A stretch of 64,000 bases of DNA from Aquilutibacter rugosus (lineage in GTDB: Bacteria > Pseudomonadota > Gammaproteobacteria > Xanthomonadales > Xanthomonadaceae): the NCBI RefSeq assembly GCF_036541335.1, contig NZ_JAZHBO010000001.1:806001-870000 (forward strand), written 5' to 3'. A program made the translations under genes and the position numbers. The notes under the pieces are model-generated. The model made no database searches, was not told where the DNA came from, and worked only from the letters and a program-made list of their open reading frames with translations. Every line of letters begins with the position of its first letter. The first letter of the stretch is position 1. Of this stretch, positions 28,066 to 37,022 are shown piece by piece.

Positions 28066-28767
28066 ATGGCAAACAAGTCCGTTGTCGCGCGCACGATCCA
28101 TAAGTGGTTGGCCCTGATTGTCGGGGTCCAGGCACTGCTGTGGTTCATTAGCGGCGCCTATATGACGATCGTTCCGCTGGAGATCATTCATGGTGACCAT
28201 CTGGAACACGCACACTCCGATCCGCTCAAGTTCTCATCCGCCGGGCGGGCCAATGCCATTAAGGCAATGGCACAGCACTTCCCCGATGCCAAGTCAGTGG
28301 AATTCTCTACGCTAGACGGTCACGCCGTAGTCAGAGCGGTCGGTGGAAGCCAAAGCGGGGTCATCGATCTTGAGTCCGGTAAGGTGTTGACGCCGATTGG
28401 CCGGGATATGGCGACGCGAATTGCAAGTGCCGCATATACCGGCTCGGGCAAAGCGGTCTCGACCGACTGGATTACGAAAGCCCCGCAGGAGGTGGCAACT
28501 CGTCCGGTGCCGCTGTGGGCAGTCCGATTCGATGATATGGGTCGGACCACATTCTATGTTTCACCGTCGACAGGTAAGGTCGTGGCTAGGCGCCACACCC
28601 TGTGGCGGATTTTCGATTTCGTGTGGATGCTCCACATTATGGATTACGAGAGCCGAACGGACGTACACAACCCGCTGCTGCGGATTGCAATTGTCATGTC
28701 GCTGCTAATGGCACTCTCCGGCATTTGGCTGCTGCTCTACAGCTTTCATAAGAGGGCGACTAAATGA
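28066..28767 (+). CDS. PepSY-associated membrane protein
   Basis: A 233-residue protein with an N-terminal membrane helix preceded by a His (ARTIHKWLALIVGVQALLWF), a periplasmic PepSY-like stretch (about 40-175, with GKVLTPIGRD and FYVSPSTGKVVARR), and a second helix near 205-228 (IAIVMSLLMALSGIWLLLYS) preceded by WMLHIMDYESR. The His in the first helix and the His-x-x-Asp-Tyr before the second recur in the next protein and are candidate haem or metal ligands. It lacks the soluble reductase domains of its neighbour. The stop overlaps the next start by four bases (ATGA), so the pair probably forms a complex. It starts 58 bases after the receptor gene. Confidence 0.85.
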   Translation: MANKSVVARTIHKWLALIVGVQALLWFISGAYMTIVPLEIIHGDHLEHAHSDPLKFSSAGRANAIKAMAQHFPDAKSVEFSTLDGHAVVRAVGGSQSGVIDLESGKVLTPIGRDMATRIASAAYTGSGKAVSTDWITKAPQEVATRPVPLWAVRFDDMGRTTFYVSPSTGKVVARRHTLWRIFDFVWMLHIMDYESRTDVHNPLLRIAIVMSLLMALSGIWLLLYSFHKRATK

Positions 28768-30590
28768 CGCCGTTATTCCGAAAGTTACACAAGTGGCTCG
28801 GTCTCATCATTGGGATCCAATTCGTGCTCTGGCTGGCAAGCGGGCTGACAATGAGCCTGCTGGATCCGGACTTGGTTGACGCCAAGAACACTAGGGCGAA
28901 GGTGGTTGAGGGGCAGCAGTGGACCGAAAGTGCGGCAGATTACGACGCGCTCTTTGCTGACGCTCCTGCTGACGTAACGGCAATCCGCTCCGGGTGGCTG
29001 CTCGGCCGTCCTGTATTCCACCTGACCTCGCCGCACGGCACTGACATTGTCGATGCGCGCACGATGGAGCGAATCGTCCTTGATTCCCCGCAGATATCGA
29101 GACTCGCCAAGAGCTACTATGCGGGCAATGGAGTGGCGGCATCACCTCGATTGCTGGATCACACAGGCGAGGCTCGTGATTTTGACGGGAAACTCTGGCG
29201 CGTCGACTTTAACGACGAGAACGATACGACAGTCTACGTGGCGGCCGATACCGGCGAGCTCGTCGAGATGCGGAACAAATCATGGCGGTTGTTTGACCTG
29301 GCCTGGATGTTCCACATCATGGACTACACGAACCGTGTGAACTTCAATAATCCGCTGATAGTGGCCAGTGGGCTTAGCAGTCTGATGCTTTCCCTGTTCG
29401 GTTTCTGGCTGCTGTTTGCAAGCTTCAGGTTCGCCGACTTTGTGCCGTCTCGTTTCCTGCGCAAGCACAGCGTCAAACTGGTTGATCCGAGTGGCCTTGC
29501 TTTAAAGGAAGTCCCTGTCCCGAGAGGCGAGGATGTGTTCAGCGGGCTGCGGCAAGCGGGGGTTGAACTGCCTTCGAACTGCGGCGGCGGTCAGTCATGC
29601 GGACTCTGCGCAGTCCGTGTGCGCAACCAGCAGATTCCGGCGACTGCGGCGGACCGTGCCATGCTGTCAGCAGAAGAGATCCGCTCGGGTTACCGTCTTG
29701 CCTGCAATCTGCCGGTGAAGCGCGATCTGTGTATCGAAGTGGGTACCTCCTCCGAGGCGTGGGCAGTGCGTACAGGCGTTGTTTCCTCGGTTCGATCGTA
29801 TGGACCGTACTTGCGTGAGCTCTCGATTCGTCCGGACGAGCCACTGGCTGAAGATTACCCGGCGGGCAGTTTTGTGCAGGTTTCTGTTCCCGAATTCGAC
29901 TGCCAACGGGGCGATCTGTGGCGGGGCATTGACGATGTTGGCGGCGGGATGGACTCCGATCTAAAGTCGCCGATTTCCAATCGCCTGCAGGTTCGCCGCT
30001 CGTATTCACTGTGCGAAGAGGTCAAGCTGCGGAGTGATCGGGAGATTCGCCTTTTGGTTCGTTGGAGCCCCGGTTCCGGCAATGGCAAAGTAACGCGACC
30101 GGGCAAGGGATCGTCTTACCTGTTCGCACGCCGGCCCGGCGATGCTATCGAGTTCACCGGTCCCTTCGGCAACTTCAGATTGAAACCTACCGACGCACCG
30201 AAGGTATTTCTCGGAAGTGGTGCGGGCATGGGTCCGTTGCGTGCCATGGCACTCGAACAGTGTGGCCGGAACGCAGATGTCAACTGCTTCATGCTGTCAG
30301 TCAGTCATCGCAAAGAGCCGTTGCCATTCCATGAGGAGTTCCTAAGCCTGGCGGATCGTAGTGGCAAGTTCACGTATCTACCGACAGTTCCTACTGCGGA
30401 GGAGCCCGATCCGGTGGTGGCAAAACAGATTCGTAAGCTGCTCGCCCTGTTGCGATCGCAGAATCTGGATATCCATCGTTGTGAGTATTACCTGTGCGGT
30501 GGCCCCCGATTTATTCGGGAGGCGCGAATGACCCTGCAGACTGCAGGTATCTCCGATGCACAACTTTCCCAGGACGACTTTCTCGTCTGA
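28764..30590 (+). CDS. Fusion of PepSY membrane domain, 2Fe-2S ferredoxin and NqrF-like NADH reductase
   Basis: 608 residues with three parts. 1-222: PepSY membrane module paralogous to the upstream protein (HKWLGLIIGIQFVLWLASG; WMFHIMDYTN; a second helix at about 198-220). 235-328: a plant-type [2Fe-2S] domain with Cys 273, 279, 282 and 314 (C-x5-C-x2-C-x31-C, SNCGGGQSCGLCAV and RLACN), spacing as in NqrF. 335-608: FAD/NADH reductase with RRSYS at 411-415 for FAD, FLGSGAGMGPLRAM at 482-495 for the nucleotide and YLCGGPRF at 576-583; an insertion RGDLWRGIDD before RRSYS also matches NqrF. It should move electrons from cytoplasmic NADH through FAD and the cluster to the membrane, probably to reduce a metal or metal-chelate in the periplasm. 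Ferric or cupric reductase is an inference. Confidence 0.9.
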   Translation: MTPLFRKLHKWLGLIIGIQFVLWLASGLTMSLLDPDLVDAKNTRAKVVEGQQWTESAADYDALFADAPADVTAIRSGWLLGRPVFHLTSPHGTDIVDARTMERIVLDSPQISRLAKSYYAGNGVAASPRLLDHTGEARDFDGKLWRVDFNDENDTTVYVAADTGELVEMRNKSWRLFDLAWMFHIMDYTNRVNFNNPLIVASGLSSLMLSLFGFWLLFASFRFADFVPSRFLRKHSVKLVDPSGLALKEVPVPRGEDVFSGLRQAGVELPSNCGGGQSCGLCAVRVRNQQIPATAADRAMLSAEEIRSGYRLACNLPVKRDLCIEVGTSSEAWAVRTGVVSSVRSYGPYLRELSIRPDEPLAEDYPAGSFVQVSVPEFDCQRGDLWRGIDDVGGGMDSDLKSPISNRLQVRRSYSLCEEVKLRSDREIRLLVRWSPGSGNGKVTRPGKGSSYLFARRPGDAIEFTGPFGNFRLKPTDAPKVFLGSGAGMGPLRAMALEQCGRNADVNCFMLSVSHRKEPLPFHEEFLSLADRSGKFTYLPTVPTAEEPDPVVAKQIRKLLALLRSQNLDIHRCEYYLCGGPRFIREARMTLQTAGISDAQLSQDDFLV

Positions 30591-30614
30591 CTTCGTTGAA
30601 GGTAAAATTAGCTG

Positions 30615-32444
30615 ATGAAATTCAAACCATATTCTGATACACCAACCCACCTGTCTCGACGGCGATTCGTGCAGGGCCTGGCTTGCGCAGGGATAGTCAC
30701 TGCTGCGGACGCGATACTGCCGCGGTCCCTGCTCGCTGCCGCACGGCCGAGCCTTGGTTCCGGCGCGATGCCGGTTCTGAAAGGAACGGAGTTCAGCCTT
30801 TCAATCGGCGAGTCCATCGTCAATTTCACGGGTGTTGCGCGCCCCGCAATTACAGTCAACAACTCGTTGCCCTCTCCGGTCCTTCGGTGGAAGGAAGGCG
30901 ACACGGTGAACTTGCGTGTCAGCAATGACTTGCCGGTCGGCTCCATTCACGGCGATCACACATCGATTCACTGGCACGGCATCATCTTGCCGGCAAACAT
31001 GGATGGCGTTCCGGGTCTGAGCTTTGACGGAATCGCTCGCGGCGAATCCTATCACTATCGCTTTGAAGTGAATCAGTCCGGCACGTACTGGTATCACAGT
31101 CACTCGGGATATCAGGAGCAGGGCGGGCTTTACGGCCCCATCATTATTGATCCGATCAAGCCCCATCCGTTCTCATTTGACCGGGAGCACATCGTCTTTC
31201 TGTCGGACTGGACGGACATGGATCCCGCGCAGTTGATGCGTCGCCTGAAGAAGCGGTCCGACTACGACAACTACAGCAAGCGCACGGTTGCGGACTTCTT
31301 TCGCGACGTCGAGCGTGATGGGCTGGGCTACACCGTGGATGACCGTAAGGCATGGGGCAAAATGCGAATGACGCCAACCGACCTGTCGGACGTTAACGCG
31401 AATACCTACACCTATCTGATGAACGGCTGTACGACTCTGGCCAACTGGAACGGGATCTTTGTTCCCGGTGAGAAGGTGCTTCTACGTTTCATCAACGGCT
31501 CCGCAATGACGTACTTTGATGTTCGGATTCCCGGCCTGAAAATGACTGTGGTGGCCGCTGATGGTCAGTATGTTCACCCGGTCTCCGTGGATGAGTTCCG
31601 CATCGCGGCTGCAGAAACGTTCGATGTGCTGGTGGAGCCGTCGGGACAGGATGCATTCACGGTGTTTGCACAGGACTCGGGCAGAACCGGTTATGTTGCA
31701 GGGACCTTGGCCGTGAGGCCGGGGTTGCGGGCGCCGATTCCGGAGCTCGATCCGCGACCTCTGTTGTCGATGGCCGACATGGGGCACGATCACGACATGT
31801 CCGGCGGGGATCATTCCATGCATGGTGCGCCGGTAGAGCCGGCAGCACCGGCGGCGGCCGGTACGTCGGAGCATGCGGGGCATGCAATGGGCGCGATGGG
31901 CGCCATGGCCGGAATGGTCTCGCATCCGGCGTCGGAGACCAATAACCCGCTGGTAGACATGCAGACCATGTCGCCGACACACAAGCTCGACGACCCGGGC
32001 ATTGGCCTTCGCGGCAACGATCGTGAGGTGCTCACCTATAGCCAGCTCAAATCACTGTTCGAGGATCCCGATGGCAGGGAGCCAAGTCGCGAGATCGAAC
32101 TGCATCTGACCGGGCATATGGAAAAGTTTGCCTGGTCGTTTAACGGTGTTAAGTTTGCGCAGGCCGAGCCATTGCGGCTGAACTACGGTGAGCGCGTTCG
32201 CATTGTGCTGGTTAACGACACGATGATGAGCCATCCGATCCACTTGCACGGCTTGTGGAGCGATGTCGAAGATGCCGATGGCAACTTCATGGTGCGCAAG
32301 CATACGGTGGATATGCCGCCGGGATCCAAACGGAGCTATCGCGTCCGTGCGGATGCACTCGGCCGCTGGGCCTATCACTGCCATCTGTTCTATCACATGG
32401 AAAGCGGTATGTTCCGTGAGGTTCGAGTGGAGGAGTCGGCATGA
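30615..32444 (+). CDS. copA: Copper resistance multicopper oxidase CopA
   Basis: Periplasmic multicopper oxidase of the CopA/PcoA family, 609 residues. A twin-arginine signal is clear (HLSRRRFVQGLACAGIVTAA). Copper motifs: SIHWHGIILP near 118, YWYHSHSGYQEQGG near 159, HPIHLHGLW near 540, and HCHLFYHMESGM near 590 with the Cys of the type 1 centre between histidines. A Met/His-rich loop near 390-435 (MGHDHDMSGGDHSMHG and AGHAMGAMGAMAGM) is typical and binds extra Cu(I). It oxidises Cu(I) and sequesters copper. copB overlaps its stop by four bases. Confidence 0.96.
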   Translation: MKFKPYSDTPTHLSRRRFVQGLACAGIVTAADAILPRSLLAAARPSLGSGAMPVLKGTEFSLSIGESIVNFTGVARPAITVNNSLPSPVLRWKEGDTVNLRVSNDLPVGSIHGDHTSIHWHGIILPANMDGVPGLSFDGIARGESYHYRFEVNQSGTYWYHSHSGYQEQGGLYGPIIIDPIKPHPFSFDREHIVFLSDWTDMDPAQLMRRLKKRSDYDNYSKRTVADFFRDVERDGLGYTVDDRKAWGKMRMTPTDLSDVNANTYTYLMNGCTTLANWNGIFVPGEKVLLRFINGSAMTYFDVRIPGLKMTVVAADGQYVHPVSVDEFRIAAAETFDVLVEPSGQDAFTVFAQDSGRTGYVAGTLAVRPGLRAPIPELDPRPLLSMADMGHDHDMSGGDHSMHGAPVEPAAPAAAGTSEHAGHAMGAMGAMAGMVSHPASETNNPLVDMQTMSPTHKLDDPGIGLRGNDREVLTYSQLKSLFEDPDGREPSREIELHLTGHMEKFAWSFNGVKFAQAEPLRLNYGERVRIVLVNDTMMSHPIHLHGLWSDVEDADGNFMVRKHTVDMPPGSKRSYRVRADALGRWAYHCHLFYHMESGMFREVRVEESA

Positions 32445-33376
32445 ACATTCGCAACTCGCTACTGGTCCTGGCACTCGCAAATGCCGCGGCCTCCGGGGCT
32501 ATGGCTCAGGATCACTCCGGCATGGACCATTCCAAGATGGACCATTCGACGATGGCGCCATCCAAAGCAGAAGAGTCCAAGGTGGACCAGTCCAAGATGG
32601 ATCACTCCACCATGGATCACTCCACCATGGATCACTCCACCATGGACCATTCCAAGATGGAGATGGCGGATCCGTCGCGCGAGCCGATACCTGCGGTTAC
32701 CGACGCGGACCGACGCGCTGCATTCCCGGAAGTACACGCCCATCACCGGCATGGGACCGACACGTTCGGCAGCGTTCTAGTGGACCGTCTGGAGATGGAT
32801 GACGACGACGGTTACGCCATGGAGGCCGAAGGTTGGGTTGGTGGCGATATTCGCAAACTGCTGATCACAACGGAGCTCCATGGTGACAAGCACGGACTCG
32901 AAGAAGGGGCCGTTGATGTCCTGTACTCGCAGGGCGTTCGCGCGTGGTGGGATGTGGTCGCAGGTGCACGACATGAATTTCCTTCTGATCGGTCGCGTTC
33001 CTGGCTCGCTGCCGGTGTACGCGGTTTTGCTCCTTATAAGTTCGAAGTTTCCGCCATGGGCTACGCCGGTAACGGCGGACGATTGATGCTCAATCTGGAA
33101 GGAGAGTACGAAACGCTGCTGACCAACAGGGCCATCCTGCAATGGCGTGGCGAAGCCAATCTGCGCAGTAAGGCCGAGCCGGAGCAATTGCTTGGTACCG
33201 GATTGACGGCCGCATCGCTGGGTGCCCGACTGCGATATGAGGTGCGCAGGGAGTTTGCGCCTTATGTTGGCTTACAGTTCGAGCGATCCTTCGGCAATAC
33301 ACGAGACCGGCGCGCTGCTGCCGGCGAGAAAACAAGCGATGTTTCGTTCGTTGCAGGCGTCCGATTCTGGTTCTGA
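32441..33376 (+). CDS. copB: Copper resistance outer membrane protein CopB
   Basis: 311 residues with a signal peptide (NSLLVLALANAAASGAMA then Q) and a Met/His/Asp/Ser-rich N-terminal segment made of repeats such as MDHST and MDHSK, expected to bind copper. The rest is a small outer-membrane beta-barrel of the CopB/PcoB family: LVDRLEMDDDDGYAMEAEGW, DVLYSQGVRAWWDVVAGARH, FEVSAMGYAGNGGR, and terminal VSFVAGVRFWF with the C-terminal aromatic. Start ATG overlaps the copA stop (ATGA). CopB usually works with CopA in copper tolerance. Confidence 0.95.
   Translation: MNIRNSLLVLALANAAASGAMAQDHSGMDHSKMDHSTMAPSKAEESKVDQSKMDHSTMDHSTMDHSTMDHSKMEMADPSREPIPAVTDADRRAAFPEVHAHHRHGTDTFGSVLVDRLEMDDDDGYAMEAEGWVGGDIRKLLITTELHGDKHGLEEGAVDVLYSQGVRAWWDVVAGARHEFPSDRSRSWLAAGVRGFAPYKFEVSAMGYAGNGGRLMLNLEGEYETLLTNRAILQWRGEANLRSKAEPEQLLGTGLTAASLGARLRYEVRREFAPYVGLQFERSFGNTRDRRAAAGEKTSDVSFVAGVRFWF
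32597..32641 (+). repeat. In-frame 15-base tandem repeat in copB
   Basis: Three exact copies of ATGGATCACTCCACC encode MDHST three times. Degenerate copies extend on both sides, from about 32522 to 32656 (MDHSK, VDQSK). Being a multiple of three bases, changes in copy number keep the frame and would tune the number of Met/His copper ligands. Confidence 0.85.
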
Positions 33377-33500
33377 ACGATGGCAAACCCGCGCAGCCCC
33401 TATCGCGAGGCCGGAAGGCATCCGTTAAGGGCTGTTCGACAACAATGAGCCATCCCCAATGATTTCCCACTTTGCTGAACATTTACAGGAAAACTTCATT

Positions 33501-33809
33501 ATGAAATTTGCTATGTCCGCTCTTCTGGTCGCCGGTCTGTTCGCTGCCTCCGGTGCCAACGCACAGGCACACAATCACGGTGATCATGCCGCTTCGCCCG
33601 CCACTGCGCCGCGCCCTGCCGCCGTTGCCGCGGAAAAGGCTGCCCCCAATGCAAAGTTCAAGGCTGAGTTTGCTGCAACCGACCGCAACAACGACGGCAA
33701 GCTGACTCGTCGCGAGATGGTAAAGCATCCGATGATCGGCCACTTCAAGATGATGGATGTGAACGGCGACGGATACATCTCGTTTGCCGAATACACCCGC
33801 AAACATTAA
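33501..33809 (+). CDS. Small exported EF-hand protein
   Basis: 102 residues from ATG 33501 (AGGA eleven bases before). Signal peptide MKFAMSALLVAGLFAASGAN then A; a His/Ala linker (QAHNHGDHA); then two EF-hand loops, DRNNDGKLTRRE and DVNGDGYISFAE, both with the canonical Asp at positions 1, 3 (Asn), 5 and Glu at 12. They should bind calcium; whether copper is also bound by the His linker is unknown. Position after copB suggests that it is part of the metal cluster, though 124 bases separate them. Similar small EF-hand proteins occur near cop genes in other xanthomonads; this link is from memory and not checked here. Confidence 0.8.
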   Translation: MKFAMSALLVAGLFAASGANAQAHNHGDHAASPATAPRPAAVAAEKAAPNAKFKAEFAATDRNNDGKLTRREMVKHPMIGHFKMMDVNGDGYISFAEYTRKH

Positions 33810-33816
33810 TTTGCTG

Positions 33817-33900
33817 CGACCCCATTAATAATGGGGTACGACCCCATTAAAAAATTATTAATAGGGTACGACCCCATTAAAAGAGCCCATTAAAAGAGCC
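33817..33900. repeat. Short repeats between the EF-hand gene and aceA
   Basis: CGACCCCATTAA occurs three times (33817, 33839, 33869), twice in the larger unit GGGTACGACCCCATTAA, and with the intervening ATTAATAATGGGG it forms palindromes such as ACCCCATTAATAATGGGGT. A 13-base unit CATTAAAAGAGCC is then repeated directly (33875-33887, 33888-33900); its second copy supplies part of the following terminator stem. Confidence 0.75.
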
Positions 33901-33921
33901 ACGCGGATGCGTGGCTCTTTT
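33892..33921. terminator. Bidirectional intrinsic terminator
   Basis: AAAAGAGCCACGC (33892-33904) pairs perfectly with GCGTGGCTCTTTT (33909-33921) around a GGAT loop. Runs of A and T at the two ends let it work in both directions, ending the copper cluster from the left and aceA from the right. Confidence 0.9.
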
Positions 33922-33956
33922 ACTTTGCGGGTTGGGGTTAAGACCCCGATGAGAGC

Positions 33957-35252
<1,296 letters not shown>

Positions 35253-35272
35253 TTCAGTTCTCCGATAATCAG

Positions 35273-36898
35273 TTAGTGGCGTTGCAGCAGTTCGTAGGCG
35301 GGAAGGGTCAGGAATTCTTCGAGCGTGTCGCTCTCGGTCAGTTGCTCGAGCAGGGTAATCGCCTGGGGGATGTAATCGCGGCCCACGATGTCGTTGCGGC
35401 CGGACAGTTGCGAGGGCAGATTGAGCAGGCAGCTCTGGAACAGCGTGTCGTCGATCGCCGTGCCATCGTGCAGATGCAGATCACCGGCGTGCAGCCATTG
35501 CCACAGTTGGGTACGTGTGATTTCGGCGGTGGCGGCGTCTTCCATCAGGCCATCAATAGGCACGCAACCGTTGCCCGACAGCCAGGCGGCGAGATAGCGG
35601 ACACAGACTTCGACTGCGTTGGCAAAGCCGCGACGGGAGATCGTGCCGTGGGGCACGCGCAGCAGATCGCAGGACGTGACCTGCACGTCATCGCGAGTGT
35701 TGCTCAACTGGTTGGCCTGCGGCATGTACGTGTCGAAGACTTCACGGGCAACGGAGACCAGGCCGGGGTGAGCGACCCAGGTGCCATCGTGGCCGGCAGT
35801 GACTTCGCGAACTTTATCGGCGCGGACGTTATCCAGCGCGGTTTCATTGGCCTGTGCATCGTGGCGATTAGGGATGTGTGCAGCCATGCCACCCATCGCC
35901 AAGGCGCCGCGGCGATGGCAGGTCTGAATCAGCAGCTCCGCATAGGCGCGCAGGAACGGTTGTTTCATCGTGACCTGATGCCGTTCCGGCAGTCGCTTGT
36001 TCGGATAGGCACGCAGCGTTTTGATAAACGAAAAGATGTAATCCCAGCGACCGCAGTTGAGACCGGCGATGCGGTTGCGCAGCACGTACAGAATCTCGTG
36101 CATCTGGAACGCGGCCGGCAGGGTCTCGATCAGCACGGTGACCTTGATCGATCCTTCGGGCAGGCCGAGTTCGGCTTCGGCGTGGGTGAGCACGTCCTGC
36201 CACCATTGCGCCTCTTCCATGGCCTGCAGCTTGGGCAGATACAGGTACGGACCGCGATCGGCTGCCTGCATGGTGGCGGCGTTGTGGAACAGAAACACGC
36301 CGGCGTCGAACAGTGAGCCTGACAGCACTTCGTCGTTGATGCGGATGTTGTACTCGGGCAGATGCAGACCGCGCGGGCGGACATGCAGCACGGCCAAGGT
36401 CTCGGCGGCGTTGAGTTGGTACGACTTGTCGGCCGAGGTAAAGCTCAGAGTGCCGTTCGCCGCATCCCGCAAGGCCAATTGGCCGGTAATCAGTGTCGGA
36501 AACGTCGGCGACGTGCTGTCCTCAAAGTCCGCCATGAAACCGCTGGCGCCGGAGTTCAGGGCGTTGATGACCATCTTGGGGTCGGTAGGGCCGGTGATCT
36601 CGACGCGGCGATCGAGCAGGGCGGCGGGGATCGGGGCTACCGTCCACGTGCTCTCGCGGATGTCTGCCGTGTCAGCGCGAAAGACCGGCAGCGCACCGCC
36701 ATCGAACTTGGCTTGCTGAGTACGGCGAGCCTGCAGTAGATCGCGGCGGCGGCCATCGAACCGTTCGTGCAGATCTGCAACGAAGGCCAGACAGTCCTTC
36801 GTCAGGATCGAATCGGCACCCGGGACGATCGTTCCGGTGAGAACGGACACGCGTTCCGGCTGGGACGTGGTTGGGGTGGAAGCGAGTACGGCGGACAT
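35273..36898 (-). CDS. aceB: Malate synthase A
   Basis: Condenses glyoxylate with acetyl-CoA to malate. 541 residues from ATG 36898, which has GGAG seven bases before it. The family signature SFIKTLRAYPNKRLPERHQV near 320-340 is intact, with catalytic-region MADFEDSTSPT near 122, LHVRPRGLHLPEYNI near 165, and IETLPAAFQMHEILY near 255, where the catalytic Glu and Arg are expected. Operon with aceA. A perfect palindrome lies 60 bases upstream, between this gene and the divergent LysR gene. Confidence 0.96.
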   Translation of the reverse strand: MSAVLASTPTTSQPERVSVLTGTIVPGADSILTKDCLAFVADLHERFDGRRRDLLQARRTQQAKFDGGALPVFRADTADIRESTWTVAPIPAALLDRRVEITGPTDPKMVINALNSGASGFMADFEDSTSPTFPTLITGQLALRDAANGTLSFTSADKSYQLNAAETLAVLHVRPRGLHLPEYNIRINDEVLSGSLFDAGVFLFHNAATMQAADRGPYLYLPKLQAMEEAQWWQDVLTHAEAELGLPEGSIKVTVLIETLPAAFQMHEILYVLRNRIAGLNCGRWDYIFSFIKTLRAYPNKRLPERHQVTMKQPFLRAYAELLIQTCHRRGALAMGGMAAHIPNRHDAQANETALDNVRADKVREVTAGHDGTWVAHPGLVSVAREVFDTYMPQANQLSNTRDDVQVTSCDLLRVPHGTISRRGFANAVEVCVRYLAAWLSGNGCVPIDGLMEDAATAEITRTQLWQWLHAGDLHLHDGTAIDDTLFQSCLLNLPSQLSGRNDIVGRDYIPQAITLLEQLTESDTLEEFLTLPAYELLQRH

Positions 36899-36958
36899 GC
36901 AAACTCCGATGTGAGTGAAATCGAATGCATCCCACACTGCGCCAGCACTTGCTGCATG

Positions 36959-36973
36959 ACAACATAATGTTGT
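36959..36973. promoter_or_regulatory. Palindromic candidate operator between aceB and lysR
   Basis: ACAACATAATGTTGT is a perfect palindrome of two 7-base arms about a central A. It lies 61 bases before aceB and 50 before the divergent LysR gene, the usual place for a LysR-type site that controls both. Binding is inferred. Confidence 0.55.
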
Positions 36974-37022
36974 AAAAGATACGCATAAGGTTTTCTTATA
37001 TATGCGATCGCCCGGGGGCTAA

